Shown here: one piece after another, positions 1 to 9,078 of the stretch
How positions within the stretch are numbered: position 1 is the first letter of the stretch
Layout: each line of letters begins with the position of its first letter
Source of the DNA: Parvularculaceae bacterium UBA4496
Lineage (GTDB): Bacteria; Pseudomonadota; Alphaproteobacteria; Caulobacterales; Parvularculaceae
Length of the DNA stretch: 12,832 bases
NCBI GenBank assembly: GCA_002388885.1
Contig: DGNI01000188.1
Location: 205-13,036 of the forward strand
Direction: 5' to 3'
Program-made: the position numbers and the translations under genes
Notes under the pieces: model-generated
Databases searched by the model: none
Seen by the model: only the letters and a program-made list of their open reading frames with translations
What the model was told of the DNA's origin: nothing

Positions 1-169
<169 letters not shown>

Positions 170-269
170 CTAATGGAAAAATCAGAGCGTCGATGTAAAG
201 CTTTAGGCCTTGAGGGCAAGCCCTTTTTCACCATTCGCCGCTTATGGTCGCGGGTAGAAGCAAAATTAG
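170..269. promoter_or_regulatory. Divergent intergenic region between ferredoxin gene and tsaE
   Basis: About 100 bases separate the two divergent genes, so promoters for both should lie here. For the leftward ferredoxin gene a weak candidate is TTGCCC (complement of 214-219) with TACATC (complement of 192-197) at 16-base spacing. I see no good -35/-10 pair for tsaE. The TTGAGG at 210-215 has no matching -10, and TATGGT at 243-248 has no matching -35. No GANTC site or clear operator was seen. The location follows from the gene layout; the individual boxes are weak. Confidence 0.35.
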
Positions 270-725
270 ATGAGTATTTCTCTTCAACTGGCGAATGAAG
301 CGGCGACAATGGCGCTTGGCGTGCAGCTCGCGCATTTGTTGCGCTCAGGCGATGTTGTGCGGCTAGAGGGCGATCTCGGCGCCGGCAAATCGACGCTGGC
401 GCGCGCGCTTATTCGCGAATTGACAGGCGCGGGCGATGCGCCGAGCCCGACTTTTACCTTCGTTGAAACGTATGATGCGCCTGATTTTCGCATCTGGCAT
501 TTCGATTTTTACCGGCTCGAAAAGGCGGAAGATGTCTGGGAGCTGGGGCTGGAAGAAGCGCTCGAGGACGGCGCCGTCATCATCGAATGGCCTGAGCATG
601 CTGAACAGTTCCTGCCGGAAACCGCCCTGGTCATTAAGCTGGATATTGCGGGCGATATGCGTCAGGCGAAGATTGAAGCGAATGATCTGTGGGAAGCGCG
701 CCTTGAAAAAGCGGGAATCGCGTAA
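270..725 (+). CDS. tsaE: tRNA threonylcarbamoyladenosine biosynthesis ATPase TsaE
   Basis: TsaE is the P-loop ATPase that works with TsaB and TsaD to make N6-threonylcarbamoyladenosine at position 37 of ANN-decoding tRNAs in the cytoplasm. The 151-residue product has the usual family length. Residues 34-42 are the Walker A motif GDLGAGKST; SPTFTFVETY (59-68) and HFDFYRL (77-83) are family signatures, and EWPE (106-109) is the conserved C-terminal motif. The ATG at 270 is preceded by AGAAG at 256-260 with nine bases between, a modest ribosome binding site. It heads the rightward gene run, and its stop lies nine bases before the next start. In many alphaproteobacteria tsaE sits next to, or is fused with, the same phosphotransferase gene; here they are separate. 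Nothing in the protein looks damaged. Confidence 0.96.
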   Translation: MSISLQLANEAATMALGVQLAHLLRSGDVVRLEGDLGAGKSTLARALIRELTGAGDAPSPTFTFVETYDAPDFRIWHFDFYRLEKAEDVWELGLEEALEDGAVIIEWPEHAEQFLPETALVIKLDIAGDMRQAKIEANDLWEARLEKAGIA

Positions 726-734
726 AGTAAAGTC

Positions 735-1817
735 ATGAACGAGATGCTGCATGAAACGGAAACGAAGCGCGCGGCGTTTTTGAAGTCCGCCGGTTGGGAG
801 CGGGCGCAGGCCGCGCCGCTTGCAGGCGATGCATCCACGCGGCGTTACGAGCGGCTGCAGATGGACGGGAAGCCGGCGATTTTAATGATCGCGCCGCCGG
901 CCGCCGAAACGCCAGATTGTCCGACGGGCGCCAGCGCCGACGAACGCCGGTCGCTCGGCTATAACGCCATGGCGCGTCTTGCTGGCCCGAACCTCAACGC
1001 GTTTGTCGCCGTATCGAACGCGTTGCGTGACGCCGGCCTTTCGGCGCCGGAAATTTACGCCGCTGATCCTGCGCAAGGTTTTGCCCTGCTCGAAGATCTT
1101 GGCGATGATCTTTTTGTGCGCGTCGCCGGCAAGGTTGATGAACATCTGCTCTATAAGGCTGCGGTGGAGGCGCTTGCGGCTTTGCACGAAGCGCGGGTCC
1201 GGCCGCCTGCATCCGACGCTTACAGCATGCTCGAATATGATGAAGTCGCCTTTGAGGCGGAAGTGACGCTTCTGACGGAATGGTATTGGCCGCTGAAAAA
1301 AGGCGCGCCGATCGGCGATGATCTTTATCAGGAATATATCAGCTTGTGGCGGGACGCATTGAGTTCGCTGTCGGCCCCGCATGTGCCGGTGCTGCGCGAT
1401 TATCATGCGGAAAACCTGTTATGGCTTCCCGATCGAAAGGGCGCGGCGCGGGTCGGCGTCATTGATTTTCAGGACGCGCTATTCGGCCATGCCGCCTATG
1501 ACCTTGTTTCGCTGCTTGAGGACGCGCGACGGGATGTTGCGCGGGCGCTGGCGGATGAAATGCTGGCGCACTATGTCGGTCATGCCGACGCAAACTTCGA
1601 TCACGAAGGATTCAGCCGCGATTACGCCATCCTCGCTACGCAAAGAAACGCCAAAATTCTCGGGATTTTCGCAAGGCTGGCGAAACGCGATAACAAGCCT
1701 CGCTATCTTGACCTGCTGCCGCGCGTCGAGGCGCATTTCAGGAATGATTTACGGCGCGAACCATTGGCGCCGCTGTCGAAGTTCATTGAAAAACACCTGC
1801 CGGAGTTGGCGCCATGA
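735..1817 (+). CDS. amgK: N-acetylmuramate/N-acetylglucosamine anomeric kinase (aminoglycoside phosphotransferase fold)
   Basis: This is probably AmgK, which phosphorylates MurNAc (and GlcNAc) at C1 as the first step of the cell-wall recycling shortcut to UDP-MurNAc that bypasses MurA. The 360-residue protein has the phosphotransferase fold: GDAS (31-34) with STRRYERL in the N-terminal lobe, LLEDLGDD (118-125) at the hinge, a catalytic loop RDYHAENLLW (221-230) with Asp222 and Asn227, and the metal-binding VIDFQDA (242-248) with Asp244. The loop has Leu at 220 where many kinases of this fold have His (HRD-type). The call rests on the fold plus the immediately following murU, whose start overlaps this stop by ATGA. 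The ATG at 735 has only a weak purine stretch (AAAGTAAAG) upstream; a second ATG three codons on is an alternative start. Substrate is inferred from context and family, not seen directly. Confidence 0.88.
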   Translation: MNEMLHETETKRAAFLKSAGWERAQAAPLAGDASTRRYERLQMDGKPAILMIAPPAAETPDCPTGASADERRSLGYNAMARLAGPNLNAFVAVSNALRDAGLSAPEIYAADPAQGFALLEDLGDDLFVRVAGKVDEHLLYKAAVEALAALHEARVRPPASDAYSMLEYDEVAFEAEVTLLTEWYWPLKKGAPIGDDLYQEYISLWRDALSSLSAPHVPVLRDYHAENLLWLPDRKGAARVGVIDFQDALFGHAAYDLVSLLEDARRDVARALADEMLAHYVGHADANFDHEGFSRDYAILATQRNAKILGIFARLAKRDNKPRYLDLLPRVEAHFRNDLRREPLAPLSKFIEKHLPELAP

Positions 1818-2548
1818 CGCAGATGCCCGATACCGCCATGGTGCTCGCCGCCGGGCTCGGCACGCGCATGCGTCCGCTAACCGACGAAACGCCGAAGCCG
1901 CTGATAAAAGTCGGCGGTAAGGCGCTGATCGATTACGCGCTTGAACGGTTTGCGGGCGCGGGCGTCAAGCGCGCCGTCGTCAATGTGCATCATCTCGCCG
2001 AACAGATTGAGGCGCATATGGCGAATGTTTCCGGCCTCGACTTTGTGGTCTCGGACGAGCGCGGCGAGCGACTTGAGACTGGCGGCGGTCTCAAAAAAGC
2101 GCGGCGCCATTTCGGCGATAATCCGATTTTTTGCACAAACACCGACGCCATCATGATTGACGGCGCAGGTGATGAGGCTTGTGCGGCGCTTGCTCAAGTG
2201 TGGGAGGATGCGCGCATGGATGCGCTTTTACTGCTCGTCCCCATTGGCAACACCAGCGGCTATGATGGGAAGGGAGATTTCGATTGCGCAAAAGACGGCC
2301 GGATCGCATTGCGCTCGGGCGAAACGGCGCCTTTTGTGTTCACCGGGCTTCAGATTATTTCCCCGGCGCTGATCGACAAGGGGCCGGACGGCGCTTTTTC
2401 AACGAGGATGTTATGGGATGAAGCGGCGGCGCATGGCCGGCTTTACGGCGTTATCTATGACGGCGAGTGGCTGCATGTGGGTGATCCGGCGGGACTTGAA
2501 GCGGCTGAAAAACGCTTGCGCGATGGTGTAGTCTCAACGGCAGGATGA
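1814..2548 (+). CDS. murU: N-acetylmuramate-1-phosphate uridylyltransferase (sugar nucleotidyltransferase)
   Basis: MurU transfers UMP from UTP to MurNAc-1-phosphate to give UDP-MurNAc, the second step after AmgK, feeding recycled wall sugar straight into peptidoglycan synthesis. The 244-residue protein is a single nucleotidyltransferase domain. LAAGLGTRMRPLT (11-23) with the following PKPL (27-30) is the nucleotide-binding signature; ETGGG (88-92) and NTD (109-111) mark the substrate and metal site, and GEWLHVGDP (217-225) is the C-terminal motif seen in MurU-like enzymes. It starts within the last codons of amgK and its own stop overlaps the addB start, both by ATGA. Related glucose-1-phosphate thymidylyl- or mannose-1-phosphate guanylyltransferases share these motifs, so the substrate call leans on the adjoining amgK. 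Alphaproteobacterial homologues are often labelled only as nucleotidyltransferase family proteins. Confidence 0.88.
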   Translation: MTQMPDTAMVLAAGLGTRMRPLTDETPKPLIKVGGKALIDYALERFAGAGVKRAVVNVHHLAEQIEAHMANVSGLDFVVSDERGERLETGGGLKKARRHFGDNPIFCTNTDAIMIDGAGDEACAALAQVWEDARMDALLLLVPIGNTSGYDGKGDFDCAKDGRIALRSGETAPFVFTGLQIISPALIDKGPDGAFSTRMLWDEAAAHGRLYGVIYDGEWLHVGDPAGLEAAEKRLRDGVVSTAG

Positions 2549-5532
2549 CAGCATCTACGGATATTTTCTCCGCGTCGGGCCCGAGATTTTTTTCCATTTC
2601 GCCGGGGCGTGCTTTTCTTTTGGACCTCGCTGTAGGCGTGAAAGACGCCTGCGGTGAGGCGGGCATCCAGCTTCCCGACGTGACGATCTATCTGCCGACG
2701 CGGCGCGCTATGCGTGCTCTTGGCGACGCTTTTCTCGAAGCGAGCGGCGCGCGCGCCGTGCTTGCTCCGCGTATTCGGGCGCTTGGCGATATCGACGAAG
2801 ACGAGCTCGTCATGTTTGAGGGCGATGCTGAAGACGAAGCTTCATTGCCGCCGGCGATACCGGGCGTGCAGCGGCGTTTAATGCTGGCGCGGCTTATCGC
2901 GGAGCGCGACAGAGTATTTTTTGACGGCCAGCGGCGCTGGGCGGCCGCGATCTCCGCTGCTGACGAACTCGGGAAACTTCTCGATTCTCTCTATACGGAG
3001 GAAATAGATTCGAGAAAGCTTCAGGACATCGTGCCGGAGGGGCTCGCGCATCACTGGCAGGATTCGCTCGAATTCCTTTCCATTATCGTTTCCGAATGGC
3101 CATCGATTTTGAACGAACAGGGCTTGATGGATCCGGCGGCGCGCCGGGTCGCCCTGATCGAAATGCAAACGCAGCGCTGGAAAAAGCATCCGCCCCAAAA
3201 GCCTATCATTATCGCCGGCACGACGGGCTCGACGCCTGCGGTGGCGCGAATGATGGAAGTGGTTGCCGGAATTCCCGCCGGTGCGGTTGTTTTGCCGGGA
3301 CTTGATCTCAGTGCACGTGAAGATGTCTGGTCCGCAGTGGACGAGCCGCACCCGCAAAGCGGGCTCAAGGCGCTGCTCGGTTCTCTCAAGATCGAGCGCG
3401 ATGGTGTTCGCATCTGGCCCGCATCAGGCGCGCCGGTAGTAAATCCGCGCGCCGATCTCATCACGGTGGCGCTGCGCCCGGCGGATGCGTCCGACGGTTG
3501 GCGCGACTGGGCGGCGGAAGCGCGCGCCGCAAAATCGTCTATTGCTGAGGCGGTTGACGGGTTGTCGCTAATTGAAGCACGCGACGAAGAACGCGAAGCA
3601 ACTATCATTGCGCTGAAACTGCGCGAGGCGATTGAAAAACAGGAACGCACCGCGATGTTAGTGACGCCCGATCGCGACCTTTCGCGGCGCGTTGCGCTCA
3701 AAATGCGGCGATGGGGCGTCGCTGTCGATGATTCCGCCGGCGCACCGTTTGCGAACACGCTTTGCGGCGGCTTCCTTCGATTGACGGCGCAATGGTTGGG
3801 TGATGTTTCCGACCCTGTAAGCCTGATGGCGCTGATTGATCATCCATTATTCGGCGCTGGGATGAGCTTCAGCGATTTTCAAATAGCAAAACGAGTATTC
3901 GATCACGCCCTGCGTGGTCTGCGCCCCGCGCCGGGCATGGCTGGCCTCAGGCTGAAACTTGAAAGCGTTGAGCCGGCGCCGGAGGCAGTCAAGGTTTTAC
4001 TTGAGGTGCTTGAGAGGGCCGCCGCGCAATGGCCAGCAAGTGATGCGCCTTTCACGGACAGGTTTGAAGCGCACCTCGCAGCAGCGGAGATGCTTGCGGG
4101 AACCGGCAAAGAAAGCGGAGACGTACTTCTCTGGCGCGGCGATGACGGGGAGGCAGGCGCCGCCGCGCTGCCGCAGCTAAGGGAAGCGCTTTCACTGATA
4201 GCACAAGACCTGCCGGAAGAGTACGCCGATATTTTTACGCGGCTGCTCGCCGGCGTCATGGTGCGTCGCCGCGCGCCTGCGCATCCGCGCATTACTATCC
4301 TGGGCCCGCTTGAGGCGCGATTGCAAACGGCCGACGTCGTCATCCTCGGCGGGCTCAATGAAAGCGTTTGGCCGCGTGATGCAGCCATCGACCCGTTCCT
4401 GTCGCGCCCGATGCGCCGGGATTTGGGGCTGCCGTCGCCGGAACGGCGCATCGGTCTTGCGGCGCATGACTTCATGCAGATGACGTCGAGAGCCGAGGTC
4501 ATGCTCACGCGCTCGACGCGCGCTGGCGGAAAGCCGACAAAGCCGTCGCGCTGGATTGTTCGCCTGAAGAATATTCTGAAGGGCGCTGATGCGCTGAGGG
4601 ATATTGATGAGACATATCACTGGGAAGCTTTATCGGAACTGCTGGACAAGCCTCAACGCATTCATACTATTGGCGCGCCGTTGCCGGCGCCGCCACTAGC
4701 GGCGCGGCCCGACCGGTATTCCGTCACGCAAATTGAAACCCTGCTGCGCGATCCCTACGCCATTTATGCACGGCGCATTCTTCGCCTTGAATCTCTTGAT
4801 CCGCTCGGTGAAGCATTCGGCCCGCGTTATCTCGGCAATATTTTTCACAATGTGCTGGAAGATTTTGCAAAAGAAAGTGCAGCCGACAATGACGATGAGC
4901 CTGTAACGCGTCTGCGGCGCCTGTTTGATCGCCATGTGAAAGACTATGGCGTCAATGAAGCGCATTTACGGTTCTTGGGCCGCCGCGCAGAGGATGCGTT
5001 TCAGCATTTCGCTGCGTGGGAGGAAGAACGCCGCCGCCTCGGGTCGCCGGCGGTTATCGAGGGCAAGGGCGCGTGGACTTTCCCGCTCGACGATCTCGAA
5101 TTTACGTTGAGCGCGCGCGCCGACCGCATTGATATGCTTAATGACGGCGGCGCCTACATCGTCGATTACAAGTCCGGCGAGCCGCCAAGTCTGAAACAGT
5201 TACCGACGTTCAGTCCGCAACTGCCGCTGACAGGGCTGATCGCTGAGCATGGCGGCTTTGAAGAAGTTGGCTCCGTTTCCGTCGCCGGGTTTGAGTTTCT
5301 GCGCGTTGTCGGCGGCAAAAAGGGCGGTGACAAATCCGTTGGACTCGCAGGTGGTGACGCATCTGCGTTGATTGGTGAAACGCGCGACGGCGTTTTCTCC
5401 ATTTTACGCCACTTTGCCGATCCGTCGACGAGCTTTCCGTCACAGCCGCGCCCGCAATATGCGAATCGTTTCGGCGATTTCGATCATCTTGCGCGCCGCC
5501 GTGAACGTCAGGCTCAAGGGGGAGACGAATGA
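2545..5532 (+). CDS. addB: Double-strand break repair protein AddB (alphaproteobacterial type)
   Basis: AddB is the second subunit of the AddAB helicase-nuclease, which resects double-strand breaks and loads RecA, replacing RecBCD in this lineage. The 995-residue product has an inactive helicase-like front half: YLPTRRAMRAL (49-59) resembles motif Ia, but there is no Walker A sequence. The block ILGPLEARLQTADVVILGGL (585-604), followed by NESVWP and LGLPSPERRIGLAAHDF (627-643), is typical of alphaproteobacterial AddB. The C-terminal RecB-type nuclease domain keeps His768 (GNIFHNVLEDF), Glu839 (VIEGKG), Asp860 (SARADRID), Asp874/Lys876 (IVDYKSG) and Gln892. Only two cysteines occur (36 and 407), so the four-cysteine iron-sulfur staple of Bacillus AddB is absent; the expected first cysteine position reads LLRDPYAIYARR. 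The start overlaps the murU stop, and the stop overlaps the addA start. Confidence 0.95.
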   Translation: MTASTDIFSASGPRFFSISPGRAFLLDLAVGVKDACGEAGIQLPDVTIYLPTRRAMRALGDAFLEASGARAVLAPRIRALGDIDEDELVMFEGDAEDEASLPPAIPGVQRRLMLARLIAERDRVFFDGQRRWAAAISAADELGKLLDSLYTEEIDSRKLQDIVPEGLAHHWQDSLEFLSIIVSEWPSILNEQGLMDPAARRVALIEMQTQRWKKHPPQKPIIIAGTTGSTPAVARMMEVVAGIPAGAVVLPGLDLSAREDVWSAVDEPHPQSGLKALLGSLKIERDGVRIWPASGAPVVNPRADLITVALRPADASDGWRDWAAEARAAKSSIAEAVDGLSLIEARDEEREATIIALKLREAIEKQERTAMLVTPDRDLSRRVALKMRRWGVAVDDSAGAPFANTLCGGFLRLTAQWLGDVSDPVSLMALIDHPLFGAGMSFSDFQIAKRVFDHALRGLRPAPGMAGLRLKLESVEPAPEAVKVLLEVLERAAAQWPASDAPFTDRFEAHLAAAEMLAGTGKESGDVLLWRGDDGEAGAAALPQLREALSLIAQDLPEEYADIFTRLLAGVMVRRRAPAHPRITILGPLEARLQTADVVILGGLNESVWPRDAAIDPFLSRPMRRDLGLPSPERRIGLAAHDFMQMTSRAEVMLTRSTRAGGKPTKPSRWIVRLKNILKGADALRDIDETYHWEALSELLDKPQRIHTIGAPLPAPPLAARPDRYSVTQIETLLRDPYAIYARRILRLESLDPLGEAFGPRYLGNIFHNVLEDFAKESAADNDDEPVTRLRRLFDRHVKDYGVNEAHLRFLGRRAEDAFQHFAAWEEERRRLGSPAVIEGKGAWTFPLDDLEFTLSARADRIDMLNDGGAYIVDYKSGEPPSLKQLPTFSPQLPLTGLIAEHGGFEEVGSVSVAGFEFLRVVGGKKGGDKSVGLAGGDASALIGETRDGVFSILRHFADPSTSFPSQPRPQYANRFGDFDHLARRRERQAQGGDE
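5516..5524 (+). promoter_or_regulatory. Strong ribosome binding site of addA
   Basis: AAGGGGGAG lies four bases before the addA ATG, inside the last codons of addB. It is the most purine-rich Shine-Dalgarno sequence among the overlapping genes here, suggesting addA can be initiated on its own as well as by coupling to addB. It also supports the ATG at 5529 as the true start. Confidence 0.7.
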
Positions 5533-8500
5533 CCCCGTTTGAGCAAACAGTCGCAAATCAGCGCATGGCGGCGGCGCCGGCGCGCTCGGCTTTTGTCATG
5601 GCGAATGCCGGTTCCGGTAAAACGCGCGTTCTCACCAATCGCGTTGCGCGGCTGCTTCTTGATGATATCGATCCTGAAAAAATTCTCTGCATCACCTTCA
5701 CAAAAGCCGCGGCGGCGGAAATGGCTGACCGATTGTTTTCCGTTCTTGGCGATTGGGCGCTCGCCAGCGATGGTGATCTCATCAAGGCGCTACACGAACT
5801 CGAAGGCGTCAAAAAGAAACGCGATGCGGACGAGCTCGCCAAGGCGCGGCGGCTGTTTGCGCGGGCGCTTGAAACGCCTGGCGGTCTGAAAATCCAGACA
5901 ATCCATTCGTTCTGTGAAAGCGTGCTCAGGCGTTTTCCGCTGGAGGCCGGCGCGCCGCCCGGATTATCCGTGCTCGAAGATGCTGAAAGTTTCGCGCTGA
6001 TGAATGCGGCGCTTGATGAGATCGCTCGCAACGCCGGAAGAGATGCTGAAATTGCCGCCGCGTTTGATCAATTGACATCGGAACGCAACGAAGACCAGCT
6101 CCGCGAATTGCTGGTTGGCGCCGCGTCGAATGGGGTGGCGTTGGAAAACGGCGGTGACGTTAATGATCGGATCGCTGTGCTGGAGCAGGTGTTGCGGGTT
6201 GATCCTGATTTAAGTGGTGAGACGCTTGCGTCTCAATTCATCACATCCTTGAACGACAACGAACTGAAACGCGCGCATGACGGTCTCGCTGCGGAAGGAA
6301 CACAGCCGCAGGAAGCATCGCAAAGACTGTCACCGTATTTTTCAGCGTCAAGTGACGATGAAAAATGGGAAGCGCTTGAAGCATTCTTTTTGACCGGCGC
6401 CGGCACGCCCTACAAACGGCTCGCGACCAACGCGACCGACAAGCATGACCCATGGGTAAAGCCGTATTTGCAGGAATTGGTTTCCGGGTTTGCGGCGGCT
6501 ATCGAGCAGCGAAAAGCCTTCAAAATTTTTCAGGATACGGTCGCGCAATGGCGTCTAACGGCTGCGTTGCGCAAGCGATACGAAACGGCGAAGGCAGCCC
6601 GCGCGGCGCTTGATTTCGACGACCTGATCTTGCGCTGTCGCGCTCTTTTCAAGCGCGCGGAAAGCGCGTGGATCATGTACAAGCTCGATTTCGGCGTTGA
6701 GCATATCCTGCTGGACGAAGCGCAGGACACGAGCCCCCGGCAATGGGAAGTCATTGAAAGCCTGTTTGAAGAATTTTTCAGCGGCGCCGGCTCGCGCGAG
6801 GTTCAACGAAGCTTCTTCGCCGTGGGCGATTTGAAGCAGTCGATCTATTCGTTTCAGGGCGCCGATGTCGACCTGTTCAAGCAGAAAGAACAGAGCCTCG
6901 GAGAAAAGCTGGCTCGAGTCACCGATTATAAAAGCGTGCCGCTCAGTCTTTCTTTCCGTACGACGGCGCCGGTGCTTTCGTTTGTTGACGCTGTGTTTGT
7001 TGATGAAGCAGCAGAAGGTCTTGGCGATGTTGTTCCCGCTCACGGCGTGAAGCGCGAAGGGGAGGCGGGGCTTGTCGAGTTATGGCCGCTGACGCCGTAC
7101 CCCGAAAAAGTCGACATCAATCCGTGGGATGCGCCGGTCGATGCGCCGGCCGGTAATCATCCTGTGCGCGTGTTGTGCGATCGCGTGGCGACGACCATCA
7201 AGGGCTGGCGTGAGAATGACGAAATTCTGGAGTCGCAAGGTCGCGCCGTAAGGGCTGGCGACATTCTCATTCTCGTGCAAAGCCGCGGGACGCTGTTCAC
7301 GGAAATTATTTCCCGGCTTTCGGCGCTGGGGGTGCCTGTGGCGGGTCCGGACCGGTTGAAATTGAATGAAGACCCGGCGGTGGAGGATTTGATTTCCTAT
7401 GCACGATTTTCATTAAGTGCATCGGATGATCTGTCGCTGGCGGAAATCCTCAAAAGTCCGCTATTCAGGTTCGAAGATGACGCCGATCTTTTTCCGCTGG
7501 CGCATGAACGCGGCGAGCATGAAACATTGTGGCGCTCGCTTTGCCGCCGCGCCGATGAGCAGAAGCATTGGCGGGCTGCTGCAGATGAAATCAACGAATC
7601 GCGATTGATTGCTGCCTATGAAGGACCACTGGCATTCTTCAACCACGTTCTCAATACCGGCGATCCGTCGGGCAGGCGACGGTTTTACGAGCGACTTGGA
7701 AAGGCGTCGAGTGATGCAATTGACGAGTTGCTGCGCCAGGCGATTGATTTTGAGAACGCCAACCCGCGCAGCTTGAGGGTTTTTGTCGACTGGTTTGATG
7801 GCGCTGCCGCAGAGATCAAGCGGGAGATGGAAAGAGAGAATGACGCCGTGCGGGTGATGACGGCGCACGGAGCAAAAGGGCTGGAGGCGGAAATCGTTTT
7901 TCTCCTCGATGCGCATCGCGAAGTAAATCTCAGGAATATCGGCCCATTGATTACGCTGGATGGTGAACACGGCGACCTTGCTGAAGGGGCATCGCTTCTG
8001 GTCGGCGCGAAGTCGAATGACATCGCCTTGACCGAAGCTGCTCGCGCCGAACTCAGCAGAAAAGCTTTTGAGGAATATCGCCGGCTCTTCTATGTGGCGG
8101 CGACGCGCGCCAAGGACCGGCTCTATATTTGTGGCGTTGAAAGCGGCAAGAAAACCAACCCGCACAAGAAACCGGCAAACCAGAAAACATGGCACGCGCT
8201 GGCGGAAGCTGCATTTGGCCGAATGACTAACGTCTCAGAAGGCGCCCAACCGTTCTGGGAAGGCGGCGACGATGTTCTACGCCGGATAAGCTGCGATCAG
8301 ACAGCGCCGATTAAGGATGAATATTCGGAAAAAGCGATAGCCGGCATAAAACCTCCGGCGTGGTTGTTTGCAAAGGCGAAAAAAGAAACCGCGACACCGC
8401 GGCTCGCACCGTCGAGGCTTGCGGGAGAAGAAGCGAACAAGTTTCTGGAGGGCGCAGACGTTTCCTATTCACCGTTGCTCGGTCACGATAAATATTTCCG

Positions 8501-9011
8501 TGGACGGACTTTGCATCGCCTGCTGGAGTTGTTACCAGATGTTTTCGTGAACGAGCGTGCTGGTGTGGCTGACCGGCTGCTTGCCCGGCTTGCGGGCGAT
8601 GTCGATATCGCCGAACGCAATGAATGGCGCGATGAAGTTTTGAAGGTGCTGAACGACCCGTCATTCGCCAGCGTTTTTGCGCCGGGCTCCATGGCGGAGG
8701 TTCCGATCGCCGGGACGCTAGGCCCGAATACCGCGCCCCTCAAAATCAGCGGCCAGATTGACCGTCTGGTGATTTCCGAATCACAGATTGTTGTTGTCGA
8801 TTACAAGACCAACCGCCCGCCCCCGAAAGAAGCGGCGAATATAGATCCGGCCTATGTGGCGCAAATGGCCGCTTATCGCGCGCTGCTTCGGGAAATCTAT
8901 CCCGGTCGTGAGGTCGTCTGCGGCATTTTGTGGACCTATGACGCGCGTCTGATGACTGTCCCGAACAACATGCTCGATCACGCGGCCGTGCGTATCGGAT
9001 TGGCGGGTTGA
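5529..9011 (+). CDS. addA: Double-strand break repair helicase-nuclease subunit AddA
   Basis: AddA is the UvrD-like 3'-5' helicase and nuclease subunit of AddAB. The 1160-residue protein shows all superfamily 1A motifs in order: Walker A NAGSGKT (26-32, Lys31), Ia [11 protein letters not shown] (55-65), the IQTIHSF element (122-128), Walker B LLDEAQD (394-400), [19 protein letters not shown] (431-446), [13 protein letters not shown] (472-482), [12 protein letters not shown] (776-786) and [15 protein letters not shown] (854-866). The C-terminal RecB nuclease domain keeps His996 ([11 protein letters not shown]), Glu1057, Asp1078 (SGQIDRL), Asp1091/Lys1093 ([10 protein letters not shown]), Gln1112 and Tyr1116. 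Both engines look intact, unlike the helicase half of AddB. A strong ribosome binding site supports the ATG at 5529, which overlaps the addB stop. Length is normal for alphaproteobacterial AddA. Its stop codon overlaps a possible trxA promoter. Confidence 0.97.
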   Translation: MTPFEQTVANQRMAAAPARSAFVMANAGSGKTRVLTNRVARLLLDDIDPEKILCITFTKAAAAEMADRLFSVLGDWALASDGDLIKALHELEGVKKKRDADELAKARRLFARALETPGGLKIQTIHSFCESVLRRFPLEAGAPPGLSVLEDAESFALMNAALDEIARNAGRDAEIAAAFDQLTSERNEDQLRELLVGAASNGVALENGGDVNDRIAVLEQVLRVDPDLSGETLASQFITSLNDNELKRAHDGLAAEGTQPQEASQRLSPYFSASSDDEKWEALEAFFLTGAGTPYKRLATNATDKHDPWVKPYLQELVSGFAAAIEQRKAFKIFQDTVAQWRLTAALRKRYETAKAARAALDFDDLILRCRALFKRAESAWIMYKLDFGVEHILLDEAQDTSPRQWEVIESLFEEFFSGAGSREVQRSFFAVGDLKQSIYSFQGADVDLFKQKEQSLGEKLARVTDYKSVPLSLSFRTTAPVLSFVDAVFVDEAAEGLGDVVPAHGVKREGEAGLVELWPLTPYPEKVDINPWDAPVDAPAGNHPVRVLCDRVATTIKGWRENDEILESQGRAVRAGDILILVQSRGTLFTEIISRLSALGVPVAGPDRLKLNEDPAVEDLISYARFSLSASDDLSLAEILKSPLFRFEDDADLFPLAHERGEHETLWRSLCRRADEQKHWRAAADEINESRLIAAYEGPLAFFNHVLNTGDPSGRRRFYERLGKASSDAIDELLRQAIDFENANPRSLRVFVDWFDGAAAEIKREMERENDAVRVMTAHGAKGLEAEIVFLLDAHREVNLRNIGPLITLDGEHGDLAEGASLLVGAKSNDIALTEAARAELSRKAFEEYRRLFYVAATRAKDRLYICGVESGKKTNPHKKPANQKTWHALAEAAFGRMTNVSEGAQPFWEGGDDVLRRISCDQTAPIKDEYSEKAIAGIKPPAWLFAKAKKETATPRLAPSRLAGEEANKFLEGADVSYSPLLGHDKYFRGRTLHRLLELLPDVFVNERAGVADRLLARLAGDVDIAERNEWRDEVLKVLNDPSFASVFAPGSMAEVPIAGTLGPNTAPLKISGQIDRLVISESQIVVVDYKTNRPPPKEAANIDPAYVAQMAAYRALLREIYPGREVVCGILWTYDARLMTVPNNMLDHAAVRIGLAG

Positions 9012-9035
9012 AACCTCGCCGGTTCGGTTTATCTT
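9008..9035 (+). promoter_or_regulatory. Candidate sigma70-type promoter for trxA
   Basis: TTGAAA (9008-9013), overlapping the addA stop, and TATCTT (9030-9035) are 16 bases apart and match the TTGACA/TATAAT consensus at five and four of six positions. Transcription would begin near 9042, giving a leader of roughly 36 bases before trxA. This would let thioredoxin be expressed apart from the weakly expressed repair genes. It is a pattern match by eye only. Confidence 0.35.
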
Positions 9036-9062
9036 CATCGTTTCGCATAGGAACGCGCGATC

Positions 9063-9067
9063 AGGAG
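9063..9067 (+). promoter_or_regulatory. Ribosome binding site of trxA
   Basis: AGGAG lies eleven bases before the trxA ATG at 9079. It is a clean Shine-Dalgarno core, slightly farther from the start than usual, and supports that start codon. Confidence 0.65.
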
Positions 9068-9078
9068 TAACCCGCACC

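Noticed and set aside
213..224. AGGGCAAGCCCT followed by T's, a terminator-like hairpin
   Set aside because: The stem is only four to five pairs, and it lies between two divergent starts, where no terminator is needed.
882..1406. 174-codon minus-strand frame inside amgK
   Set aside because: It is antisense to the amgK kinase lobe with no recognisable motif.
3051..3758. 235-codon minus-strand frame inside addB
   Set aside because: Its product is Arg/Ser-rich low complexity and mirrors addB codons; there is no ribosome binding site or family likeness.
3903..4508. 201-codon minus-strand frame inside addB
   Set aside because: It is Ser/Ala/Arg-rich shadow coding opposite the most conserved block of AddB.
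7461..8195. 244-codon open frame on the minus strand inside addA
   Set aside because: It lies wholly antisense to conserved addA helicase sequence, shows no recognisable domain, and long antisense frames are expected in GC-rich coding DNA.
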